NCBI GenBank assembly: GCA_030611945.1
Contig: JAUWOV010000053.1
Span: 1-12,839, forward strand
Reading direction: 5' to 3'
DNA from: a bacterium
GTDB lineage: Bacteria; JAHJDO01
Length of the DNA stretch: 12,839 nucleotides
In this document: positions 1 to 7,306 of the stretch, one piece after another
Numbering within the stretch: position 1 is the stretch's first letter
Layout of the letters: each line of letters starts with the position of its first letter
Program-made: the position numbers and the translations under genes
Notes under the pieces: model-generated
The model's input: the letters and a program-made list of their open reading frames with translations, nothing else
Database searches by the model: none
What the model was told of the DNA's origin: nothing

Positions 1-1454
1 ACTATGATGCTGATGGAATAACCTCCACTGCTATGTTATATAGATTTTTAAAGGATTCTGGCGCAGATATTGATTTTTATATTCCAAACAGGATGAATGA
101 AGGTTATGGGCTTAATACCAATGTAATTAAAGACTTATGCAAAAAGAGCACGAAACTTATTATTACTGTTGACTGCGGAACAAATTCTATTGAAGAGGTC
201 AATGCTGCAATCAGCATGGGGACAGATGTTATCATTACAGACCATCATACTGTTGAAATACCATTACCTCAAGAATACCCTATAGTTAATCCAAAAAGGA
301 ATGATTCTAAATATCCTTTTTCTGAACTTGCTGGTGTAGGTGTTGTATTTCAATTATGCAGAGCGCTGGCAAAGCATCTTCTTGGAGATATATCTTCCGA
401 AGAAATCCTTAAATACATGGATCTTGCAGCAATAGGCACTATAGCAGATGTTGTGCCTCTCTTAGGAGATAATAGAATAATCGTAAAACTTGGAATCTCA
501 AAACTCAAAACCTCAGAAAACATTGGGCTCAAGACACTGATTAAAGAATCCGGACTAAAACAGGACAAAATATCCAGCGGACAGGTAGCGTTTATGTTAG
601 CTCCAAGACTCAATGCTGCAGGCAGAATGCAGAGCGCTCGGGAAAGTGTTACGCTGCTTATAACAAATTCTCAGGAAACTGCATCTGATAAAGCAAAGCT
701 CCTTTGCGAAGAAAACACCAACAGACAGGAAATAGAGAAAGAGGTTCTTGCCAGCGCTGTTGAAATGGTAAAAGACTCAGTTAATCTGGATAACGAGCAT
801 GTTATTGTACTTGAATCAGATTTATGGCATGAAGGAGTTATTGGAATAGTAGCCTCAAGGCTTGTTGATATGTTCCACAGACCCGCAATTCTAATATGCG
901 CGAATAAAAAAGAAGCAAAGGGTTCAGGAAGAAGCATATCAGGTTTCAATCTTGTTGATGCTCTTCGGGAATGCGAAGACTGCCTGATTAGATTCGGTGG
1001 ACATTCTTATGCTGCTGGTGTGACAATTAATAAAGATAATATTAAAAAATTTAGAAATAAAATCAATAAAATTGGAACAAGAGTAATAACAAAAGAGCTT
1101 CTTCAGCCAAAGTTGCGCATAGATTTAGCTCTCTCTCCATCTAATATCACAAACAAGTTTTTACTTGAAATAGAACATCTTGAACCTTATGGCATGGGAA
1201 ACCCAAAACCTGTATTTATTGCAAAGGGTCTTAAATTAGGCTTTTATCCCAGAAAGGTCGGCGATAATCATATCAAACTTACACTATCTCAACAGGGCAG
1301 ACAATTTGAAGCTATTGGATTTAGAATGGCTGACTATATGGACAACTACAGAGACCAAAACCACATTGATATTATCTATACTCCACAGATAAATATCTGG
1401 CAGGGCAGAAAAAACTTGCAATTAAACTTGAAAGACCTGAGGTTTAGAACCTAA
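1..1454 (+). CDS. recJ: Single-stranded-DNA-specific 5'-3' exonuclease RecJ, 5' end missing
   Basis: RecJ degrades single-stranded DNA 5' to 3' in recombination and mismatch repair in the cytoplasm. The frame is open from base 3, so the start lies outside the window; about 75-90 N-terminal residues are missing compared with the usual 560-580. DHH-family motifs are visible: motif I DADG (codons 6-17), the DHH triplet (240-248), a PRLNAAGRM block near 600-630, the GVIGIVASR segment, and the DHHA1 motif FGGHSYAAG around 993-1019. The C-terminal part after about 1100 ([11 protein letters not shown] onward) matches the OB-fold domain. The first in-frame ATG at 33 lies after motif I and is not the real start. 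The stop overlaps the rpmB stop by 4 nt on the opposite strand. I see no truncation at the 3' end. Identification is firm. Confidence 0.96.
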   Translation, partial: YDADGITSTAMLYRFLKDSGADIDFYIPNRMNEGYGLNTNVIKDLCKKSTKLIITVDCGTNSIEEVNAAISMGTDVIITDHHTVEIPLPQEYPIVNPKRNDSKYPFSELAGVGVVFQLCRALAKHLLGDISSEEILKYMDLAAIGTIADVVPLLGDNRIIVKLGISKLKTSENIGLKTLIKESGLKQDKISSGQVAFMLAPRLNAAGRMQSARESVTLLITNSQETASDKAKLLCEENTNRQEIEKEVLASAVEMVKDSVNLDNEHVIVLESDLWHEGVIGIVASRLVDMFHRPAILICANKKEAKGSGRSISGFNLVDALRECEDCLIRFGGHSYAAGVTINKDNIKKFRNKINKIGTRVITKELLQPKLRIDLALSPSNITNKFLLEIEHLEPYGMGNPKPVFIAKGLKLGFYPRKVGDNHIKLTLSQQGRQFEAIGFRMADYMDNYRDQNHIDIIYTPQINIWQGRKNLQLNLKDLRFRT

Positions 1455-1642
1455 GCGACTCTTACTGCCTTCCCGGAACGAATACACTGGGTGCAAGCCC
1501 TTATTCGCCTGGGTTCCCCTTTGATCAGAACCTTTACAGACTGCAGATTGGGAAGCCATCTCCGTTTTGTTCTGTTATTTGCATGACTGACATTATTACC
1601 GGTCATTGGTCCCTTTCCACAAACTTCACATTTTCTTGACAT
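1451..1642 (-). CDS. rpmB: 50S ribosomal protein L28, four-cysteine form
   Basis: This is a structural protein of the large ribosomal subunit, 63 residues, normal for L28. It begins [12 protein letters not shown] and has the conserved [14 protein letters not shown] segment followed by the [13 protein letters not shown] segment. Cysteines at 5, 8, 50 and 53 form two CxxC pairs, as in the zinc-binding (C+) L28 variant. The ATG at 1642 is preceded by GGGAG with a 9-nt spacer. A sigma70-type promoter lies at 1700-1728, so the mRNA has a leader of about 50 nt that contains a GTAG palindrome at 1659-1691. The gene stands alone; its stop overlaps the convergent recJ stop by 4 nt, so no separate terminator fits between them. 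Confidence 0.96.
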   Translation of the reverse strand: MSRKCEVCGKGPMTGNNVSHANNRTKRRWLPNLQSVKVLIKGEPRRIRACTQCIRSGKAVRVA

Positions 1643-1658
1643 TCTAAAATTCTCCCGA

Positions 1659-1691
1659 GTAGTCAGGGCAGATACATAAATCTGCCCCTAC
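1659..1691 (-). repeat. GTAG palindromic element (REP-like) in the rpmB leader
   Basis: Read on the minus strand, GTAG (1691-1688) is followed by an 8-bp perfect stem, GGGCAGAT / ATCTGCCC (1687-1680 with 1673-1666), around a 6-nt loop. A 3-nt spacer and CTAC (1662-1659) follow. A GTAG tetranucleotide next to a hairpin is the layout described for bacterial REP elements moved by RAYT (IS200-like Y1) transposases. No transposase is in the window. The element sits between the predicted rpmB transcription start and its ribosome binding site, so it would be a hairpin in the leader RNA. The alternative is a native regulatory hairpin of the L28 gene. Confidence 0.6.
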
Positions 1692-1699
1692 GTTTGCAG

Positions 1700-1728
1700 A
1701 ATATAGCATACTTATTCTTTCCTTGCAA
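1700..1728 (-). promoter_or_regulatory. Sigma70-type promoter of rpmB
   Basis: On the minus strand, TTGCAA (1728-1723) is followed by a 17-nt spacer and TATATT (1705-1700). Both boxes are close to consensus and the spacing is ideal. Transcription would begin near 1693, at the edge of the GTAG palindrome and about 50 nt before the rpmB ATG. TTGCAA is its own reverse complement. Confidence 0.75.
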
Positions 1729-1740
1729 TGCTTTTCCTGC

Positions 1741-1769
1741 TTGCCAAAACCAGTGCATGATGATAGCAT
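1741..1769 (+). promoter_or_regulatory. Possible weak promoter of kdsB
   Basis: TTGCCA (1741-1746), a 17-nt spacer and TAGCAT (1764-1769) precede kdsB. The -10 box is poor. If real, transcription would begin almost at the ATG at 1779, giving a nearly leaderless mRNA. That would agree with the absence of any Shine-Dalgarno sequence before this gene. CATAAT at 1767-1772 is another -10 candidate, but its spacing is too long. Confidence 0.3.
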
Positions 1770-1778
1770 AATATTGTT

Positions 1779-2528
1779 ATGAAGAGTTATAAGCCTGAAA
1801 TAATTGCTATTATTCCTGCAAGACACGCCTCTACTAGACTTCCGGGAAAAGTGCTCAAGGATATTTGCGGGAAACCTATGATACAGCATGTCTATGAAAG
1901 AGTATCCAATGTTCCCTTTATTCAGAAGACAATCATAGCTACAGATGATAAACGCATATCGCAGGCAGCGCAAAAATTTGGAGCTAATACTGAGATGTCA
2001 CCAAAAAGCTGCAAATCCGGCACTGACAGAATTGCATGGATAGTCAAGAAAATGACAGATATTAGAGAAGATGACATTATTATTAATGTGCAGGGAGACG
2101 AACCTTTAGTAGCCCTACAAGCTATTGAAAAGCTTATAAAGACAATATCCTGTGACTCACATGTTGTTATGGCAAGTTTAATGACTAAAATATCTGATGT
2201 TAATGAATTAATGAGTTCTGATGTTGTTAAAGTAGTTGTTGATAAGGATAATTTTGCATTATATTTTTCCCGCTCCCCTGTCCCCTTTTCAAGAGATAAA
2301 GGAGAAACAGACATATTCTACAAACACTTGGGAATGTATGCCTACAGAAAACATTTCTTATTAAAGTATGCCAAAATGCTTCAAACCCGTCTTGAAAAAA
2401 TTGAAAAACTTGAACAGCTTAGAGCTCTTGAAAATGGATATAGAATAAAAATGGCGGAAACGGAATTTGATTCAATAAGTGTTGACACTCATGCAGATCT
2501 AGAAAAAATTCTATCTCTTTTTCGCTAA
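1779..2528 (+). CDS. kdsB: 3-deoxy-manno-octulosonate cytidylyltransferase (CMP-Kdo synthetase)
   Basis: KdsB activates Kdo with CTP to CMP-Kdo, the donor for the inner core of lipopolysaccharide, in the cytoplasm. The 249-residue product has the usual length. The nucleotide-binding motif IPARHASTRLPGK is at residues 12-24, SGTDR at 80-84, NVQGDEP at 103-109, FSRSPVPF at 163-170, KHLGMYAYR at 182-190, the EKLEQLRALENG block at 209-220, and VDTHADLE near the end. No key motif is missing. No Shine-Dalgarno sequence precedes the ATG, but no better start exists, because residue 8 onward is already conserved. Divergent from rpmB. The 3' end overlaps the opposing glycosyltransferase gene by 18 nt. 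With lpxK close by, it shows that the organism makes a Kdo-lipid A outer membrane. Confidence 0.95.
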   Translation: MKSYKPEIIAIIPARHASTRLPGKVLKDICGKPMIQHVYERVSNVPFIQKTIIATDDKRISQAAQKFGANTEMSPKSCKSGTDRIAWIVKKMTDIREDDIIINVQGDEPLVALQAIEKLIKTISCDSHVVMASLMTKISDVNELMSSDVVKVVVDKDNFALYFSRSPVPFSRDKGETDIFYKHLGMYAYRKHFLLKYAKMLQTRLEKIEKLEQLRALENGYRIKMAETEFDSISVDTHADLEKILSLFR

Positions 2529-3629
2529 ACAAGCTGTATAAAGGTTATCTGTTTGGCAGACCATTTCTTGAATACTGAATTTTGCTACACGTTCTCTGGC
2601 TTTTCTTCCCATATCAATTCTTAATTGCTTATTATCCAAAATTTTCATAATAGCATTTGCCAGTTTATCACTGTTTGCCGAAGGAACAATAAAACCTGTT
2701 TTCCCATCAATCACCGCTTCTTTGTTTCCTCCAGCATCTGTTGCTACAACAGGTTTACCCGCTGCCATTGATTCTAATATAATATTTGAAAACCCTTCTA
2801 TGAAAGAGGAAAGCACAGAAACATCTATGATATGAAGCAGCTCAGGGATATCATGTCTAAGTCCTGTAAAGATTACCTTGCCTCTTATCCCCAGTTTCAT
2901 CGCCTGTTCTTTAAGTTCAGATTCTAACGGTCCTTCTCCAACAATCATGAATTTTACATTATCAATAACTCTGTTGATTTTGGATGCTGCTTCTAAAAAA
3001 TACTTATGTCCTTTTTGAGGATAAAGGCGCGCAAAAGTCCCAACTAACAGTTCATCTTCCCTAATACCAAGCTCCTCTCTCTTAGCCTGATAGTCAAAGT
3101 CTTTATTAAACTCCTCAATATCTATACCATTATATATTGTTACAAACTTATCCGGAATAATTCCTGAATTTTTAATGTTAAACTCTCTTACAGCATCTGA
3201 AACAGCTATTATTTTATCTGTGTATTTTGAAAGCATCCTATCAACCAGAAAGTGTTTTCTTGTTTTCCATGTGTCTATATTGTGAAGATTGGCAATAATC
3301 ACCGGTATACCCGCAAATCTTGCGGCAATGCGGCCAGGCGTGTTTGACCGATACATATGAGTATGAACTATATCAAATTTCTCATTCTTCATAAATTTGT
3401 ATAACCTGTACAATCCCACAGGATCCAATCTGCTCTTCATATGTATCTTGCGCACTCTTATTCCAAGATTCTTCAACTCATCTTCGTAAGCGCCTTGTTT
3501 ATCCCGAATACAGCAGACTGTTATGTCATATTTGTCCCTTAATAAAGAAAGCACTCTAACCAGTCTTTTTTCTATTCCGCCGACCGGCAGCCATGTTATT
3601 ATTCTTAAAAGTTTGGGTTTATACTGCAT
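2511..3629 (-). CDS. GT4-family glycosyltransferase
   Basis: A retaining GT-B fold glycosyltransferase of 372 residues. The N-terminal domain starts LRIITWLPVGGIEKRLV, the glycine-rich acceptor-side loop typical of GT4. The C-terminal Rossmann domain has the GTFARLYPQKGH segment (about 197-208), IVGEGP (229-233), and the nucleotide-sugar-binding E-x7-E motif with E278 and E286 in EGFSNIILESMA, then PVVATDAGGNKE. No signal peptide or membrane segment is seen, so it is probably peripheral at the inner face of the membrane. The ATG overlaps the 3' end of lpxK by 11 nt, and GGAG lies about 10 nt upstream within lpxK. This coupling suggests a role in building the LPS core or another surface glycan. 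Donor and acceptor cannot be read from the sequence. Confidence 0.9.
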   Translation of the reverse strand: MQYKPKLLRIITWLPVGGIEKRLVRVLSLLRDKYDITVCCIRDKQGAYEDELKNLGIRVRKIHMKSRLDPVGLYRLYKFMKNEKFDIVHTHMYRSNTPGRIAARFAGIPVIIANLHNIDTWKTRKHFLVDRMLSKYTDKIIAVSDAVREFNIKNSGIIPDKFVTIYNGIDIEEFNKDFDYQAKREELGIREDELLVGTFARLYPQKGHKYFLEAASKINRVIDNVKFMIVGEGPLESELKEQAMKLGIRGKVIFTGLRHDIPELLHIIDVSVLSSFIEGFSNIILESMAAGKPVVATDAGGNKEAVIDGKTGFIVPSANSDKLANAIMKILDNKQLRIDMGRKARERVAKFSIQEMVCQTDNLYTACLAKKR

Positions 3630-4719
3630 TAATCAACTTCTCCAATCTATCTTTTCCTGAAATAATTTCTATTTCAATTCTAAGAACCCGTAGAGACGCA
3701 AAATCTTGCGTCTCTACCCTTTGCAACCTTACTGCGTCTTTTTGCGTAGTAATGATAAATTTTGCATCAAGCTCTTGCCTTCTTTCCTGTATATTATCCA
3801 TATCCTCTTTTGTATACCAATAATGATCAGGATATCTAGCCAATTCCACTATTTTAGCTCCAATATGTTCCAATGTGTTCTCAAAAGATACTGGATCTCC
3901 AAGACTTGAGAGCGCTATTACCTTTTCCCCTTTTATACATTCAATATCTATCTGTTTTTCCCCGGCAATATTCTCTAAACATACAGACCTGTAAACAGTC
4001 TCTATAATCTGCGCTGAATCATTAATTTCCAGAAGTTTTCTCTTAATCTTCTCAAGATTATCATCCTTAATCATATCAGTCTTTGTTATTATAAAGCAAT
4101 CTGCTCTTTTTAAACACTTATATGGCTCACGCAAATTCCCTCTTGGGAAAACATATCCATTGCCAAAAGGGCTGGAAGCATTTATAACTACTATACTTAT
4201 ATCTCTATGTAAGCGCCAATGCTGAAAGCCGTCATCTAAAACTACTGTATCTATATGAAAACTATCTCCTGCGATTTTCCCCGTTTCATACCTATTCCTG
4301 CCAACAAAAACGACTGCGTCTTTCAGGTTTTTTGCTAAAAGATATGACTCATCTCCTGCTGCTTCTACATTACACAAAATCTCTTTGCCGTTAGAAACAA
4401 GTTTTATATCACTCTCTCTGACTCTTTTGTATCCTCTGCTCAATACTGCAACTTTTTTCCCTTTTTTAATAAGCATATTCACTACAAGCTCTACAACAGG
4501 AGTTTTACCTGCTCCTCCCAATGTTATGCCTCCAATGCTTATAACCCTTGAGGAAAGTTTCTTTTTTTTAAGAAGATTCTTGGAGTACATAAAAAGCAAG
4601 ATATTCTGAGCGATAGTTACCAAAAATGAAATAAAAAAGAGACATAGTTTTAATAATCTATGTTTTCTACTATCAGAGACTATATTTTTATAAAAAAAAT
4701 CGTGCCAGAATTTATTCAC
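3619..4719 (-). CDS. lpxK: Tetraacyldisaccharide 4'-kinase
   Basis: LpxK phosphorylates the 4' position of the lipid A disaccharide at the cytoplasmic face of the inner membrane. The protein has 366 residues. A hydrophobic helix at about 22-46 is followed by the Walker A loop GGAGKT (68-73), SRGYKR (94-99), the family signature DDGFQH (162-167), NGYVFPRGNLREP (187-199) and the FIITKTD block (209-215). The start is GTG at 4719 without a clear Shine-Dalgarno sequence; the N-terminus fits the family, so I keep it. It lies 38 nt after the DUF2442 gene and overlaps the GT4 gene, forming one transcription unit. An unusual feature is a perfect GTAG palindrome (3690-3717) that lies in frame near the C-terminus and encodes about nine residues (VETQDFASL) between KDAVRL and the last beta strand. 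Confidence 0.94.
   Translation of the reverse strand: MNKFWHDFFYKNIVSDSRKHRLLKLCLFFISFLVTIAQNILLFMYSKNLLKKKKLSSRVISIGGITLGGAGKTPVVELVVNMLIKKGKKVAVLSRGYKRVRESDIKLVSNGKEILCNVEAAGDESYLLAKNLKDAVVFVGRNRYETGKIAGDSFHIDTVVLDDGFQHWRLHRDISIVVINASSPFGNGYVFPRGNLREPYKCLKRADCFIITKTDMIKDDNLEKIKRKLLEINDSAQIIETVYRSVCLENIAGEKQIDIECIKGEKVIALSSLGDPVSFENTLEHIGAKIVELARYPDHYWYTKEDMDNIQERRQELDAKFIITTQKDAVRLQRVETQDFASLRVLRIEIEIISGKDRLEKLINAV
3690..3717. repeat. Perfect 28-bp GTAG palindrome inside lpxK
   Basis: The arms GTAGAGACGCAA (3690-3701) and TTGCGTCTCTAC (3706-3717) are exact reverse complements around the 4-nt loop AATC. The element begins with GTAG and ends with CTAC, like REP-type palindromes. It is wholly inside the lpxK reading frame and keeps it open, so it is translated. 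On either strand it would form a strong hairpin. It differs in sequence from the element at 1659-1691 but has the same GTAG-plus-stem design. Confidence 0.75.
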
Positions 4720-4757
4720 TTGTGTGATGGTAGGAGTATTATTATTCGCAAAATTTC

Positions 4758-5024
4758 TTATTGCATCCAGGCAGGTAAAGGAGTCCCTGTAACATCGAAG
4801 TACAAAACTTCAGGTGCTATATCTATTTCATTGCCCCACACAACTGTTCCTAATTCCTTGCTGACAACGAAGTTTTTAAAGAAATTTACATCTTGAAATT
4901 TTTTAAATACACCACCTTTCTTAATGTATCTCGACAGATCGATAATTCCTTTTTTCCCATTATCAAAAAGAATTTCCAATCGGTAGCTGTCACAATATTT
5001 AGCATCTATGACATCGTGAATCAT
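4758..5024 (-). CDS. DUF2442 domain protein
   Basis: A small protein of 88 residues with the features of DUF2442: a strand segment YRLEILFDNGKKGIIDLS (about 14-31), KGGVFKKFQD (36-45), and the C-terminal ELGTVVWGNEIDIAPEVLY block (about 57-75). Its molecular function is not established. Members are often found next to a DUF4160 gene in toxin-antitoxin-like pairs, but no DUF4160 partner is seen here; the 123 nt upstream hold a promoter instead. The ATG is preceded by AAGGAG with a 7-nt spacer. It is the first gene of the unit that continues into lpxK 38 nt later, which may be chance placement. Confidence 0.8.
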   Translation of the reverse strand: MIHDVIDAKYCDSYRLEILFDNGKKGIIDLSRYIKKGGVFKKFQDVNFFKNFVVSKELGTVVWGNEIDIAPEVLYFDVTGTPLPAWMQ

Positions 5025-5092
5025 AGCAATACTCCTTAAAACCTACTTATTTCTGGCATTACAGTCTTTCATATTTACATCTATTAACTTTG

Positions 5093-5120
5093 ATTATACA
5101 ACAAAATGAGTGAATTGCAA
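5093..5120 (-). promoter_or_regulatory. Sigma70-type promoter of the DUF2442-lpxK-GT4 unit
   Basis: On the minus strand, TTGCAA (5120-5115), a 16-nt spacer and a perfect TATAAT (5098-5093) are present. It lies in the 123-nt gap after the aldolase gene and would start transcription near 5086, about 60 nt before the DUF2442 ATG. It separates the sugar operon from the envelope genes. No hairpin terminator is visible between the aldolase stop and this promoter, so read-through from the sugar operon is possible. Confidence 0.75.
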
Positions 5121-5147
5121 TGCGCAAAATTATTTTAAATACTCACG

Positions 5148-5888
5148 CTAGCTGAATTTTTGTTTGAACTGGTTCAAAGATTCTCGGATTGTTTCAATAT
5201 CTCCTGGTTTACCCTCTTTTTCCACTAATTTAAGAGGAGCGGACATACCAAGAGCTGGCGTATATCCTCTGGAAAGGATTGCCTCCTGATATTTGGGACC
5301 TGTTTCATAATCTACTCCGCCTGTAGGCATTATAATTCGCCCGGCATGACTTTCTCTAACATAAGGAGCCAGCAAAGCCTTGATACCGCTTGGACCATGA
5401 ACACTTGCTGGAAAGACCTTAATTGCGTCAGGTTCCAATCCATCGTCTCTTTCAATAAAGTATTGTAATTCTGTTGGACTCAGTATTGCCGGCGCTGAGA
5501 ATACATTTGCTTCCCGAGTGAGCTTTACAAACTCCTTTCCTTCGCCATAGCCTCCCATAACATTAGCCGGAGCAATGATCATATCAAATCCCATGTCTAT
5601 TGCTGATTCTAATTCTTTTGGATTGATCACGCTTCCAACCCCAAGTATAAAAGGATCATCCTCTGAGCATTCCGCTCTTTTTTTTGTCAGTTCCTTCATG
5701 CCTTCTCTCAGGATATGTTCTTCAATCCGAAATGTGCATTCAGCAACATATCCCGCCTTATAAATCTCCCACATAGTAGTAACCATATGCTCAGGTTCTT
5801 TAACATGGTTCTTGTTCACCACTACAACTATCCCACTTTTGCGAATAGCCTTATTCACACGGTCTCTGTTTCTTTTGTAATCTGACAT
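5148..5888 (-). CDS. KDPG/KHG-type class I aldolase
   Basis: This family splits 2-keto-3-deoxy-6-phosphogluconate or related 2-keto-3-deoxy acids into pyruvate and an aldehyde through a Schiff base with lysine. Conserved points are visible: E50 and R54 in AECTFRIEE (the catalytic glutamate and phosphate-side region of Eda), GVGSVINPKELESAID (83-98), the Schiff-base lysine K157 in IKVFPASVHGPSG, and the phosphate/glycine loop PTGGV (188-192). At 246 residues it is longer than the usual 205-215, with extra residues at the N-terminus and around 66-80. The substrate may therefore differ from KDPG, possibly a non-phosphorylated or galactose-derived acid. The ATG is preceded by GGGAG with a 6-nt spacer. 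It is the last gene of the sugar operon, 36 nt after the ABM-like gene. Confidence 0.85.
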   Translation of the reverse strand: MSDYKRNRDRVNKAIRKSGIVVVVNKNHVKEPEHMVTTMWEIYKAGYVAECTFRIEEHILREGMKELTKKRAECSEDDPFILGVGSVINPKELESAIDMGFDMIIAPANVMGGYGEGKEFVKLTREANVFSAPAILSPTELQYFIERDDGLEPDAIKVFPASVHGPSGIKALLAPYVRESHAGRIIMPTGGVDYETGPKYQEAILSRGYTPALGMSAPLKLVEKEGKPGDIETIRESLNQFKQKFS

Positions 5889-5924
5889 CCTATTCTCCCT
5901 GCAATTTTGTGAATAGCTGTAAGT

Positions 5925-6254
5925 TTAACTATCTTTGCTTAGGATATTATATCCTCGCCATTTTACACGCTCAGCCAATTTCTCAGCAGCTGACCATGCC
6001 ATCCTGTGCTCTGGGCTTAAAACCCATAATCGCCGACTTTCTTCCGAATTGAAGATCAGATTCATTTGATAATTATAGGTTGTAGGAATAGCTTGTATCC
6101 CCTTTGCTATTTCATATGGGTAAACTTTCAGTAAACTGGATTCTATATAGCCCTTTAAACTCTTTAATGCTGGAACATATACTTCTTTATACATCTCTTC
6201 AAAAGCATTTTGATTATCTTCTGAAACTGCAAAATATATTTGTAATAAAATCAT
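5925..6254 (-). CDS. Small ABM/EthD-like dimeric alpha/beta-barrel protein
   Basis: A 109-residue protein starting MILLQIYFAVSEDN. The order of a short strand, a long amphipathic helix (about 15-33), strands around 37-45 and 60-69, and a second helix around 70-95 fits a dimeric alpha/beta barrel of the ABM/EthD/mutarotase superfamily. I do not see the specific residues of L-rhamnose or L-fucose mutarotase, so no enzyme name is justified. Its ATG overlaps the TGA of the aldo/keto reductase gene in an ATGA junction, and a GAGAGG ribosome binding site lies within the end of that gene. The two are thus translationally coupled, and a role in handling the same sugar (anomer conversion or lactone chemistry) is a reasonable guess only. 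Confidence 0.6.
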   Translation of the reverse strand: MILLQIYFAVSEDNQNAFEEMYKEVYVPALKSLKGYIESSLLKVYPYEIAKGIQAIPTTYNYQMNLIFNSEESRRLWVLSPEHRMAWSAAEKLAERVKWRGYNILSKDS

Positions 6255-7288
6255 TTTTTTTCCTCTCTTTTTAATGAGTTTTCTACAGAAGAATAAGGCA
6301 TTAATCGCTTTCGTAATGACTCCTTCATTGTTTTTCTTGTCAATGAGGGAAGATTCAGCGATTCTAATTCTTGCCAGATAGATTCCGGCAAGGGGTCAAC
6401 AGCAGCTATTAGACTTTTTCTAAATGTTTCCCGTAATTTCACACCAATAGGAATACAGTGAATACGCGGCTCCTGCAGGCAGAATTGTAGAATTAGAGAA
6501 ATCATTGAAAGATGTTTTTCCTTGCAAAATTTATAGAATATCCTTGCGGCAGGTAATAAATATTCCAGGTGTTTCAACTTCTTTTGCGCATAAACCTCAT
6601 CCGGGTCTCCACCAGTCAAAAAACCATGTGCTAAAACAGAAGCATTCATTACCCCAACATCATATTTTGCCGCCAGAGGTAATAACCAATCAGCCAGACT
6701 TGTATCAAGAGGATGGTAATTATTAAACTGCATTATAACATCAACACGCCCGGATTCTATTATAACCTTATGACCATAAAAAGATTTTTGCCCCAAACCG
6801 ATTGCTTTTATTATACCCTGTTCTTTTAGATGTTCTAATGCATCCAACGCACAGCCAGGCGCAATAGCTTCCTCAATACCTTCTGGAGTATGTGTATCCG
6901 GATCATGGATATGAACTATATCAAGATAATCTGTTTTCAATAGTTTCAAACTTAACTCCACGCTCCACATTGTCGCATCCCATGAGTAATCACCGCAGCG
7001 TTCATGATGTGAACCCGTTTTTGTAGAAATAACAATCGAATCCCGAGGTACATTTTCCAATGCAAGTCCCATTCGTCTTTGACACTCTCCATACATAGGA
7101 GATGCATCAAAAAAATTAACCCCCTGATAAAGCGCGTAATGAACCGTATCAATAGCCTGTTTATCCGTAATTTCTTTTTGACCAAGCGGAAAACCGCCAA
7201 GGGCGATAGCTGACACCTTTAAATTGGTTTTACCCAATCTGCGGTATGGCATATTTCCCCAAATAATCTCTCCGTATGAACTACTCAC
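6251..7288 (-). CDS. Aldo/keto reductase, probable aldose dehydrogenase type
   Basis: A TIM-barrel NAD(P)-dependent oxidoreductase of 345 residues. The catalytic tetrad is complete: D61 and Y66 in NFFDASPMYG, K90 in ISTKTG and H128 in VHIHDPD. It resembles the group containing L-galactose, L-fucose and D-threo-aldose 1-dehydrogenases, which oxidise free aldoses to lactones; this subgroup assignment is tentative. The open frame begins at a GTG at 7288 with AGGA 6 nt before it. An ATG at 7252 (residue 13, MPYRRLGKT), preceded by GGGG, matches the usual family N-terminus and could be the true start. It lies 18 nt after the MBL-fold gene and overlaps the ABM-like gene by 4 nt. Alternatively it reduces a keto sugar. 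Confidence 0.85.
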   Translation of the reverse strand: MSSSYGEIIWGNMPYRRLGKTNLKVSAIALGGFPLGQKEITDKQAIDTVHYALYQGVNFFDASPMYGECQRRMGLALENVPRDSIVISTKTGSHHERCGDYSWDATMWSVELSLKLLKTDYLDIVHIHDPDTHTPEGIEEAIAPGCALDALEHLKEQGIIKAIGLGQKSFYGHKVIIESGRVDVIMQFNNYHPLDTSLADWLLPLAAKYDVGVMNASVLAHGFLTGGDPDEVYAQKKLKHLEYLLPAARIFYKFCKEKHLSMISLILQFCLQEPRIHCIPIGVKLRETFRKSLIAAVDPLPESIWQELESLNLPSLTRKTMKESLRKRLMPYSSVENSLKREEKK

Positions 7289-7306
7289 AATCTTTCCTTT
7301 GAACTC

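Noticed and set aside
1644-1973. 109-codon minus-strand frame over the rpmB promoter region and the start of kdsB
   Set aside because: It covers the clear rpmB promoter and is antisense to conserved kdsB codons; no family resemblance or ribosome binding site.
1922-2314. 130-codon minus-strand frame inside kdsB
   Set aside because: Antisense shadow of a well-conserved gene; the product is low-complexity serine/threonine/leucine-rich.
4758-5147. DUF2442 toxin-antitoxin pair
   Set aside because: No DUF4160 or other toxin-like frame is present on either side; only a promoter lies upstream and lpxK downstream.
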